Of a stretch of 64,000 bases of DNA, positions 53,263 through 64,000 are shown in pieces. This DNA is from Luteitalea sp. TBR-22 (GTDB taxonomy: Bacteria; Acidobacteriota; Vicinamibacteria; Vicinamibacterales; Vicinamibacteraceae). A program made the position numbers and the translations under genes. The first letter of the stretch is position 1. Every line of letters begins with the position of its first letter. The stretch covers positions 1,572,501 through 1,636,500 of the forward strand of contig NZ_AP024452.1 in the NCBI RefSeq assembly GCF_016865485.1, given 5' to 3'. The notes under the pieces are model-generated. The model was not told the origin of the DNA. It saw only the letters and a program-made list of their open reading frames with translations, and did not search any database.

Positions 53263-53413
53263 GCGTGCTCTAACGTTCGCGAAAGGCCGGGCGAACATCC
53301 GACACACATCGGCCTTTCCTGCACGCGATCGAGGACAGCGTCCTGGCCTCGGACGCCTCGTCATCGCGCAGAGGCGTCGCCCACGGTCGATGACCTCAAA
53401 TGGGACACGGAAA

Positions 53414-53452
53414 TCACGAAACTTGTTTCGTGAATACAAAGCCTGCTATTCT
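53414..53452 (+). promoter_or_regulatory. Palindromic operator overlapping a candidate promoter for the second TonB receptor
   Basis: TCACGAAAC (53414-53422), two bases, then GTTTCGTGA (53425-53433) is a perfect 9-bp inverted repeat. TTGTTT inside it (53423-53428) could be the -35, with TATTCT at 53447-53452 as -10 and an 18-bp spacer. A repressor bound there would block the promoter. The leader to the ATG is about 165 nt. The 361-bp gap 53263-53623 otherwise holds a possible SDR fragment (53331-53372). Confidence 0.5.
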
Positions 53453-53623
53453 CGCCCGTCCGGAGCAAGCTCGGCCATGGAGAGGCAGAACGCCCCACGA
53501 GGTCTCGGGGGCGGTGCCGCGGCGCGACTGCCAGCAGCGCCGCATCCGGGCCCTGTTCGCTGCCGGTTCCTGTTCTCGGACATGTGTCGGCCCGCCGCGC
53601 GCGGGTCGTGTGGAGGAGGTCGT

Positions 53624-56812
<3,189 letters not shown>

Positions 56813-56835
56813 CCGACCACCCGCTCAGGGCCACG

Positions 56836-56869
56836 CGAGGGGCGCTCGCCATCGGGGCGGCGCCCCTCG
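56836..56869 (+). terminator. GC-rich hairpin after the second TonB receptor gene
   Basis: CGAGGGGCGC (56836-56845) pairs perfectly with GCGCCCCTCG (56860-56869), and the stem can extend three further pairs with one G-U. It begins 24 bp after the receptor stop. No strong T-run follows, so termination efficiency is uncertain. Confidence 0.5.
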
Positions 56870-56971
56870 TGTCGTGTTCGGGGATGAGGCGCCAGAATCC
56901 GGCTCATCCGGGACCCTCGTCGGTGGTCCGGCCGTCTAACCGCTACCAATCCCGGTAAGCCAGGAGGACGC

Positions 56972-57790
56972 GTGCGGCGCTCGAAGGTGTTGTTGGCCAT
57001 GGTTGTCATGACGGTGTGCGCCCTGACGGCGCCGGCGGGGGCGACGCCGATCCTCGGCCAGGTGGACACGTTCGAGGACGGCAGCACGGCAGGGTGGGGC
57101 GCCGGCGGAGGCCCGATGCAGGCGGCGCCGCCGGTGCCGCCGGGCAACGTCACCGACGGCGGCCCGGGGGGAGCTGGTGACAACTACCTGCAGCTGACAT
57201 CGATCGGACTCGCCGGCCCGGGCAGCCGCCTCACCGCCTTCAACGACGCGCAGTGGGCGGGTGACTACGTGGCGGCCGGGATTACCGGCATCAGCATGGA
57301 CATCCGGAACCTCGGCAACGCGGACGTCGTGCTACGGCTCGCCCTGGTGACCCTCGGCAGCGTCGGGCCGACTGACGTCGCGGTCACGTTCGATGGCGCC
57401 ACGGTGCCCACCGGCGCCGGCTGGACGCGGTACACGTTCTCCCTGTCCCCCGGGGCCCTGAACGCCACCCTCGGCAGCGCGGCGGGCGCGTTGAGCGAGG
57501 TGAGTGCGCTCCGCCTGTTCCACAATCCGGCGCCGCTCTTCGGGCCGTCAGGGCAGTCTGTCCCGCCCATCGCGGCGAGCGTGGGCATCGACAACATCCA
57601 CGCCCTCGGCGCCAACGGCGGCAACGGTGGAAATGGTGGCAACGGTGGAAACGGGGGGAACGGCGGCAACGGCGGCAACGGCGGCAATGGCGGCAATGGC
57701 GGCACCGTGCCGGAGCCGTCGACGCTGGCGCTGCTCGGCGGTGCGCTGGCCGTCGGCGCCACGCGACGGCGGCACACGACCCGCCGGTAG
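56972..57790 (+). CDS. PEP-CTERM exported protein with Asn-Gly-Gly repeat linker
   Basis: The start is GTG 56972 with AGGAGG five bases upstream. The 272-residue product has a signal peptide (MVVMTVCALTAPAGA). A beta-rich domain covers about 25-205 (VDTFEDGSTAGWGAGGG; DYVAAGITGISMDIRNLGNA; GWTRYTFSLSPG), resembling exported carbohydrate-binding-like domains. Ten NGG tripeptides (residues 215-244) form a flexible linker. The C-terminal sorting signal follows: VPEPSTLALLGGALAVGATR and an Arg/His-rich end. Such proteins are cleaved at the PEP motif by an exosortase, encoded elsewhere, and go to the outer surface or matrix. Confidence 0.88.
   Translation: MRRSKVLLAMVVMTVCALTAPAGATPILGQVDTFEDGSTAGWGAGGGPMQAAPPVPPGNVTDGGPGGAGDNYLQLTSIGLAGPGSRLTAFNDAQWAGDYVAAGITGISMDIRNLGNADVVLRLALVTLGSVGPTDVAVTFDGATVPTGAGWTRYTFSLSPGALNATLGSAAGALSEVSALRLFHNPAPLFGPSGQSVPPIAASVGIDNIHALGANGGNGGNGGNGGNGGNGGNGGNGGNGGNGGTVPEPSTLALLGGALAVGATRRRHTTRR
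57614..57703 (+). repeat. Ten 9-bp codon repeats (Asn-Gly-Gly) in the PEP-CTERM gene
   Basis: Ten consecutive 9-nt units encode NGG. Codons vary between units (AAC/AAT, GGC/GGT/GGA/GGG) in the first five and are nearly uniform in the last five, so the right half looks recently expanded. Unit number could change by slippage, altering only linker length. Confidence 0.85.
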
Positions 57791-57824
57791 GGCGTCGTGT
57801 CGCCACGCGCCGCCCGTGGATGAG

Positions 57825-57850
57825 GGCAGGGTGGCCCACCCCGCCCTGCC
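57825..57850. terminator. Weak hairpin between converging PEP-CTERM and Gfo/Idh genes
   Basis: GGCAGGG (57825-57831) and CCCTGCC (57844-57850) can form a 7-bp stem with a 12-nt loop in the 75-bp gap between converging genes. TTCGTT follows on the plus strand. It is a possible bidirectional terminator. Confidence 0.35.
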
Positions 57851-57865
57851 TTCGTTCGAGCTGGC

Positions 57866-59212
<1,347 letters not shown>

Positions 59213-59265
59213 GGGCACGACTCCGGGAAGTGGGGGAGTTGACGCGGCCATTGTAGCCGTCCGCC

Positions 59266-59296
59266 CGTAAGCCGTAAGCCCTGAGCCCTGAGCCTG
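59266..59296. repeat. Heptanucleotide array (cgtaagc x2, cctgagc x2, partial)
   Basis: Two cgtaagc and two cctgagc units run head to tail between the start of the Gfo/Idh gene and the stop of the small NHLP-clan gene. The period is again 7, and cctgagc is nearly the unit at 14934-14947. Confidence 0.65.
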
Positions 59297-59298
59297 CT

Positions 59299-59529
59299 TC
59301 ACTCCGTCCGGAGGCTGCACCGCCGCAGACACGACGGCACGCGACTCGCGAGGTCGCGCCACATGGCGGGGTCGGCCGCCACGAGCGCATCGACCTCGCC
59401 ACGCGTGAGATCCAGTCCCTGCTGCTGCAGGGTCAGGAGCGTCTCGCGCGGGCGGCCGAGGAAGGCGGTACGCAGGTCCTCGTCGGTGAGCAGGCGGCCG
59501 AGGAACCACTCCACGTTGCGTTGTGACAT
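59299..59529 (-). CDS. Small NHLP-clan (Os1348/Franean1_4349-like) putative RiPP-precursor protein
   Basis: This 76-residue protein reads [20 protein letters not shown], then [40 protein letters not shown] and a Cys-containing end ([12 protein letters not shown]). The pattern [22 protein letters not shown]...GLxLTxxEVxAL is that of the Os1348/Franean1_4349 group of nitrile-hydratase-like leader peptides, which includes precursors of modified peptides. No modifying enzyme is visible in the window. It starts 10 bp after the stop of the outer-membrane efflux gene, so it is the last gene of the efflux operon. The family call is from memory of the pattern. Confidence 0.7.
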   Translation of the reverse strand: MSQRNVEWFLGRLLTDEDLRTAFLGRPRETLLTLQQQGLDLTRGEVDALVAADPAMWRDLASRVPSCLRRCSLRTE

Positions 59530-59539
59530 CGAGGCTTCC

Positions 59540-60946
59540 TCAGGACGTCCAGCCGCCGCCGAGGGCCCGGTAGACCTCGACGTAGGCGGTGAGTTCGGCC
59601 AGCCGCGCCTGGACCAGGCCGAGCTCGGCGACGTAGAGGCGCGTTTCGCTGTCGAGCACCTCGAGATAGCTGGTGGCGCCGCCGCGATAGCGGAGGTCGG
59701 CGAGCCGGCGCGCGTCGGCGGCCGCGACCACGAGCGCCTCCTGGGTGGTGCGCACCTCGCGTTGCCGCGCGTATCCGACCAGCGCGTCCGAGGTCTCGCG
59801 GAGCGCCTGCAACACGGCGCGCTGCCACACGAGAGCCGCCTCCGAGGCCTCCGCTTCGGCCAGGGCCACCCGGTTGCGGTTGCGGCCCGCGTTGAAGATC
59901 GGCTGCACGAGGTTGGTGCCGATCGACCACGTGCCCGACGACAGCAGGTTGGCCAACGAGGTGCTGGCGACGCCGCCCGAGCCGGTGAGACCGATCTGCG
60001 GATATCTGAACGACTCGGCCACGCCGATGCGGGCCGTGGCGGCCACCAACTGCTGCTCGGCCTGCCGCACGTCGGGGCGTCGCTCCAGCAGCGCGGCCGG
60101 CAGGCCGGCCGGCAGCACCGGCGGCCGCGGCTGGTCGATCAACGCCTGGCCGCGGGCGATCGGGCCAGGCACGCGACCGAGCAGGAGGCTCAGCGCGTGT
60201 TCGACCTGGGCGATGCTGCCCTGCACGTCGGACATCTGGGCGCGCGCCCCGAGCACGAGCTGCTCGGCCTGGCGCACGTCGACGAGCGGCGTCGCGCCGC
60301 CGCGTTCGCGCAGCTCGGTGAGCCGCAGCGATTCCTGGCGCGAGGCCAGGGTGCGCGTCGCGATCTCCAGTTGCAGGTCGAGCGCCCGCAGCACGAAGTA
60401 CTGCGACGCCACTTCGCTCACCAGGCTGGTGACGATCGCGCGCTGCCCCCATTCGGTGCGGGCGAGATCGGCCTGTGCGGCCTCGGTGGCGCGGCGATAC
60501 CTGCCCCAGAAGTCGATCTCCCACGACAGCCCGACGCTGGCCTGGGCGACGCCGATCGTCGGGACCCGCGTGCCACCGAAGATCGCACCGCGCTGCCCCT
60601 GGGCGCCGAGCTGCCCGGTGACCGTCGGCAACTGATCGGCGCGGGTGACCCCGAGTTGTGCCGCGGCCTGCAGGATGCGCGTCGCCGCGATCCTGGCATC
60701 GAGGTTGTTGGCGAGCGCTTCGGCAATCAGTTGCCGCAGGACGTCGTCCGGGAAGACCGCCGCCCAGGACTCCTCGCCGATCGAGCGGCCGACCGCCGTG
60801 GGGTCGGCACCGCGAAAGCTGTCCGGTGTCGATGTCGCCGGCCGCGTGTAGTCGGGCCCCACCGTCTTGCAGCCCGCCAGCGTCACCGCCAGGGCCGCGG
60901 CGGCCAGCAGTTGCGGGCGCCTCAGCGCGTCGAGGCTGCGGGTCAT
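59540..60946 (-). CDS. Outer-membrane efflux lipoprotein (NodT/OprM family)
   Basis: This 468-residue protein starts at an ATG overlapping the pump gene's TGA. A lipobox (AVTLAGC) gives a lipid anchor. Two OEP repeats follow: LRQLIAEALANNLDARIAAT, VGLSWEIDFWGRYRRATEAA, LLERRPDVRQAEQQLVAATA and NLVQPIFNAGRNRNRVALAE. Members form the TolC-like channel of RND and related efflux systems. It works with the pump encoded immediately upstream; the membrane-fusion protein is presumably further upstream, outside the window. Confidence 0.93.
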   Translation of the reverse strand: MTRSLDALRRPQLLAAAALAVTLAGCKTVGPDYTRPATSTPDSFRGADPTAVGRSIGEESWAAVFPDDVLRQLIAEALANNLDARIAATRILQAAAQLGVTRADQLPTVTGQLGAQGQRGAIFGGTRVPTIGVAQASVGLSWEIDFWGRYRRATEAAQADLARTEWGQRAIVTSLVSEVASQYFVLRALDLQLEIATRTLASRQESLRLTELRERGGATPLVDVRQAEQLVLGARAQMSDVQGSIAQVEHALSLLLGRVPGPIARGQALIDQPRPPVLPAGLPAALLERRPDVRQAEQQLVAATARIGVAESFRYPQIGLTGSGGVASTSLANLLSSGTWSIGTNLVQPIFNAGRNRNRVALAEAEASEAALVWQRAVLQALRETSDALVGYARQREVRTTQEALVVAAADARRLADLRYRGGATSYLEVLDSETRLYVAELGLVQARLAELTAYVEVYRALGGGWTS

Positions 60947-63900
60947 GATGCGAACTCCGCGCGCTCCTGGGTACTGGCCCGGCCCTTGAACCTGAGGGCG
61001 AGCCGCTCGCACAGGACGAACAGCACCGGGATCAGGAAGACGGCGATCAGCGTGGCGACCAGCATGCCGCTGATCACCACCGTGCCGAGGATGCGCCGAG
61101 CCGCCGCCCCCGATCCCTGCGCCGCCCAGAGCGGCACACAGCCCAGGATGAAGGCAAAGGAGGTCATCAGGATCGGCCGCAGCCGCAGCCGCGCGCCCTC
61201 GAGCGCCGCCTCCACCATCGACATCCCCTCCTCGAGGCGGTACTTGGCGAACTCGACGATGAGGATCGCGTTCTTGGCCGACAGGCCGATCAGCATGACC
61301 ACGCCAATCTGCCCGTAGATGTCGAGATCGAACTTGCGCATCAGGAGGCCGAGGAAGGCCCCGAAGACCGCCACCGGTACCGTCAGCAGCACCGAGAACG
61401 GCAGCGACCAGCTCTCGTACAAGGCCGCCAGGATCAGGAACACGAAGACCAGGGAGAGCAGGAACGTGGTGCTCGTGCTGCCGGCGGCCCGCCGCTCCTG
61501 GAACGACAGGTCGGCCCAGTCGTACCCGAACGTCGCGGGCAACGTCGCGCGGGCCACCTCCTCGAGCGCCTGCATCGCCTCACCCGAGCTGTAGCCGGGC
61601 GCCGCGGCGCCGGTGACCTGCACCGCCCGATAGACGTTGAACCGGTTGGTGAACTGCGGCCCGAACGTCGGCGTCATCGACTGCACCGTCGACAGCGGCA
61701 CCATCGTGCCGGCGTCGTTGCGCACGTAGAACTGCCCGACCTGATCGGGACTGGCGCGGGTGTCGCCCTCGGCCTGCAGGAAGACGCGCCACTGCCGGCC
61801 GAAGCGGTTGAACTGGTTCACGTAGAGGCCGCCCAGGTAGGCCTGCATGGTCTGGTACACGTCGCCGAGCGCGACGCCCTGCCGCAGCACCTTCTCGCGG
61901 TCGACGTCGGCAAACACCTGCGGGACGCTGGCGCTGAACGGCGAGGTCACGCCGGCCAGCTCGGGACGCTTGCGGGCCGCGGCCAGGAAGCGCTGCAGCT
62001 GCTGGTCCACCTCGGCGATCGACGAGCCGCCACGATCCTGCAGCCACAGGGAGAACCCGCCCTGCGAGCCGAGGCCCGGGATCGCCGGCGGCATCACCGC
62101 GAAGGCCACCGCCTCCGGCGCCGTCGTGCGGAGGGCGCCGTTGACCCGGTTGACGATCGACCGCGCGTCCATGCCGTCGTGCTCCCGCTCCGCCCACGGC
62201 GCGAGCTGCACGAAGTAGAAGGCGTTGTTGGAGGCGGTGACGCGGGTCAGCAGGCTGAAGCCGACGATCGTGTTGTAGTTGACCACGCCCGGCGTCTTCT
62301 GCAGCATCGCGTCGATCTTGCGGGCCACGGCGTCGGTCCGATCGAGGGCGGCGGCAGGCGGCAACTGGACGTTGAGCAGGAAGTAGCCGTAGTCCTCCTC
62401 GGGCAGGAAGCTGGCCGGCAGTCGTTTCCCGAGTCCGGCCGTCGCCAGCGCGAAGAGCGCCAGGATCGCCACCGCGATCAGCGGCTTGCGGATCAGGCCG
62501 TGGCTCAGGCTGACGTACCCGCGCGTTGTCCGTTCGAGGCCGCGGTTGACCGCGCCGAACACCCGCGCCATCACCCCCGTCGACGGCGTGCGCGGCCGCA
62601 GCAGCATGGCCGACAGGGCCGGCGACAAGGTCAGCGCGTTGAAGGCCGAGATCAGCACCGAGACGGCGATGGTGATCGCGAACTGCTGATTCAGCCGTCC
62701 CTGGATGCCGCCCATCAGGCCGACCGGGATGAACACCGCCGCGAGGATCAGGGCGATGCCGATCACCGGGCCAGACACTTCGTGCATCGCCTTGATCGTC
62801 GCGTCGCGCGGGCTCATCCCGTGCTCGATGTGCTGTTCCACCGCCTCGACGACGACGATCGCATCGTCGACGACCAGGCCGATCGCGAGCACCAGCCCGA
62901 ACAGGGACAGCGTGTTGACCGAGAAGCCGAGCAGCGGGAAGACGGCGAAGGTGCCGATCAGCGAGACCGGCACCGCGAGCATCGGGATCAGCGTGGCGCG
63001 CCAGTTCTGGAGGAAGAGGAAGACGACGAGGATGACCAGCACCATCGCCTCGCCGAGGGTCTTGAGGATCTCCTTGATGCCCTCCGAGACCGGTGCCGTC
63101 GTGTCGAGGGTGTACCGGTAGTCGACGCCCTTCGGGAAGCGGTCGCGCAGCGTCGCCATCACCTCGCGCACACCGCGGGCGACCTCCAGCGAGTTCGACC
63201 CGGGCGCCTGGAAGACGGCGATGCCGACCCCTGGCTGCCCGTTCGACCGCCCGATCTGCTGGTAGTTCAGGGCGCCCAGTTCGACGCGCGCGACGTCACG
63301 CAGCCGCACGGTCGACCCGTCGGGCTCCGAGCGCAGGACGATGTTGCCGAACTCCTCGGCCGTGCGCAGTCGCCCGGCGGCGCGCACCGTGTAGGTCATC
63401 TCCTGGCCGGCCGGGGCCGGCCGGCCGCCGATCTGCCCGGCCGGATTGACCGTGCTCTGCTGACGCACCGCCTGCGCGATCTCGGGCACCGTCATCGACA
63501 TCGCCGCGAGTCGATCCGGCTGCAGCCAGATCCGCATCGCGTACTCGCCGGCGCCGAAGATCCGCACGTCGCCGACGCCGTTGACGCGGTAGAGCGCATC
63601 GACGACGTTGATGTTGGCGTAGTTGGCCAGGTACAGCGCGTCGTAACTGTTGGACGGCGAGTAGAGCGACACCAGCATCATCGGCAGGCCGGTGGACTTG
63701 CGCAGGGTGAAGCCGAACTGCGTCACCTCGGTGGGGAGGTTGGGCTGCGCCTGGGCCAGCCGGTTCTGCACGTTGACCTGGTCGATGTTCGGGTCGGTCT
63801 CGATGTCGAAGGTGACCGTCAGCTGCATCGAGCCGTCGTTGCCGTTGGTCGACTGCATGTACAGCATGTCGTCGACGCCGTTCATCTGCTGTTCGAGCGG

Positions 63901-64000
63901 CGTCGCCACCGACTGCTCGATGGTCTCGGCGTCGGCGCCGGTGTAGGTGCCGGTGACGATGATCTGGGGCGGCACGATGTCGGGGAACTGCGCCACCGGC
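60943..64000 (-). CDS. RND efflux pump inner-membrane protein, HAE1/AcrB type (N-terminus beyond window)
   Basis: About 1018 residues are visible; by comparison with AcrB some 35 N-terminal residues are missing at the right edge. Porter-domain motifs include GTYTGADAETIEQSVATPLE and MNGVDDMLYMQS. The proton-relay aspartates are in GLVLAIGLVVDDAIVVVEAV and the relay Lys is in GLSAKNAILIVEFAKYRLEE. SFAFILGCVPLWAAQGSGAA is the classic HAE1 signature. It exports hydrophobic or amphiphilic compounds from the periplasm or inner membrane using proton motive force. It is the upstream partner of the OprM-type gene and the small NHLP-clan gene. Confidence 0.95.
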   Translation of the reverse strand, partial: PVAQFPDIVPPQIIVTGTYTGADAETIEQSVATPLEQQMNGVDDMLYMQSTNGNDGSMQLTVTFDIETDPNIDQVNVQNRLAQAQPNLPTEVTQFGFTLRKSTGLPMMLVSLYSPSNSYDALYLANYANINVVDALYRVNGVGDVRIFGAGEYAMRIWLQPDRLAAMSMTVPEIAQAVRQQSTVNPAGQIGGRPAPAGQEMTYTVRAAGRLRTAEEFGNIVLRSEPDGSTVRLRDVARVELGALNYQQIGRSNGQPGVGIAVFQAPGSNSLEVARGVREVMATLRDRFPKGVDYRYTLDTTAPVSEGIKEILKTLGEAMVLVILVVFLFLQNWRATLIPMLAVPVSLIGTFAVFPLLGFSVNTLSLFGLVLAIGLVVDDAIVVVEAVEQHIEHGMSPRDATIKAMHEVSGPVIGIALILAAVFIPVGLMGGIQGRLNQQFAITIAVSVLISAFNALTLSPALSAMLLRPRTPSTGVMARVFGAVNRGLERTTRGYVSLSHGLIRKPLIAVAILALFALATAGLGKRLPASFLPEEDYGYFLLNVQLPPAAALDRTDAVARKIDAMLQKTPGVVNYNTIVGFSLLTRVTASNNAFYFVQLAPWAEREHDGMDARSIVNRVNGALRTTAPEAVAFAVMPPAIPGLGSQGGFSLWLQDRGGSSIAEVDQQLQRFLAAARKRPELAGVTSPFSASVPQVFADVDREKVLRQGVALGDVYQTMQAYLGGLYVNQFNRFGRQWRVFLQAEGDTRASPDQVGQFYVRNDAGTMVPLSTVQSMTPTFGPQFTNRFNVYRAVQVTGAAAPGYSSGEAMQALEEVARATLPATFGYDWADLSFQERRAAGSTSTTFLLSLVFVFLILAALYESWSLPFSVLLTVPVAVFGAFLGLLMRKFDLDIYGQIGVVMLIGLSAKNAILIVEFAKYRLEEGMSMVEAALEGARLRLRPILMTSFAFILGCVPLWAAQGSGAAARRILGTVVISGMLVATLIAVFLIPVLFVLCERLALRFKGRASTQERAEFAS

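Noticed and set aside
49652-53400. Region with kinase and SDR fossils considered as a mobile-element insertion
   Set aside because: No transposase, integrase or terminal inverted repeats are visible; duplication and decay explain the remnants.
57614-57703. 9-bp repeats considered as regulatory tandem repeats
   Set aside because: They are in frame within a well-supported coding sequence and encode a Gly/Asn linker.

Overview
The window is about 64 kb of very GC-rich bacterial chromosome. Several traits together suggest an acidobacterium of the Vicinamibacteria (Luteitalea-like) type: two large Oar-like TonB-dependent receptors with N-terminal carboxypeptidase-type domains, membrane Ser/Thr kinases fused to WD40-like beta-propellers, three Tat-exported Gfo/Idh/MocA oxidoreductases, DUF2911, a PEP-CTERM protein and many sensor kinases. 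This assignment is an inference from gene content; no rRNA or tRNA is present.

Layout. 1-3.1 kb: a pair of abutting sensor kinase genes. 3.2-7.6 kb: a small membrane protein, a D-aminoacylase-like amidohydrolase overlapping an Rsm22-type methyltransferase, a DinB protein and an exported methyltransferase. 7.6-10.8 kb: a hybrid kinase and an EamA transporter. 11-17 kb: exported metabolic proteins, including an unusual haem/alpha-toroid/ankyrin fusion, and a dihaem cytochrome c. 16.9-20.1 kb: a leftward cluster of STAS-like protein, VOC protein, L-rhamnose mutarotase, di-iron-type MBL protein, ECF sigma factor and zinc anti-sigma factor, the last three translationally overlapped. 20.2-25.3 kb: a GH95 fucosidase, a hybrid kinase and an exported Fam20C/HipA-like kinase. 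25.5-30 kb: the first TonB receptor and a zinc alcohol dehydrogenase.

30-39 kb is the most distinctive region. A sensor kinase and an OmpR-type regulator are followed by two tandem copies of a cassette: a secreted protein of about 220 residues plus an exported TPR/beta-propeller protein. Both cassettes are preceded by helically phased TGACRA direct repeats spaced 10, 10 and 12 bp, the arrangement expected for OmpR/PhoB-type operators. This looks like an undescribed regulon unit.

39-50 kb: a GH43/discoidin glycosidase, a three-gene sugar-oxidation operon and two tandem receptor-like Ser/Thr kinases with the same -10 box to TTG start architecture. A fossil of a third kinase follows. 50-59 kb: a beta-lactamase-fold hydrolase, a fossil of the SDR gene, a UshA-type nucleotidase, the second TonB receptor, a Gly/Asn-repeat PEP-CTERM protein and a Gfo/Idh protein. 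59.3-64 kb: an RND efflux operon (pump truncated at the window edge, outer-membrane channel) that ends in a small NHLP-clan (Os1348-like) RiPP-precursor-like gene.

Intergenic space carries a recurring pattern: short arrays of unrelated 7-bp units (at least five sites), a 166-bp imperfect palindrome, a 70-bp tandem repeat with hairpins and two dispersed palindromic elements, one of them inserted in frame in a kinase gene.
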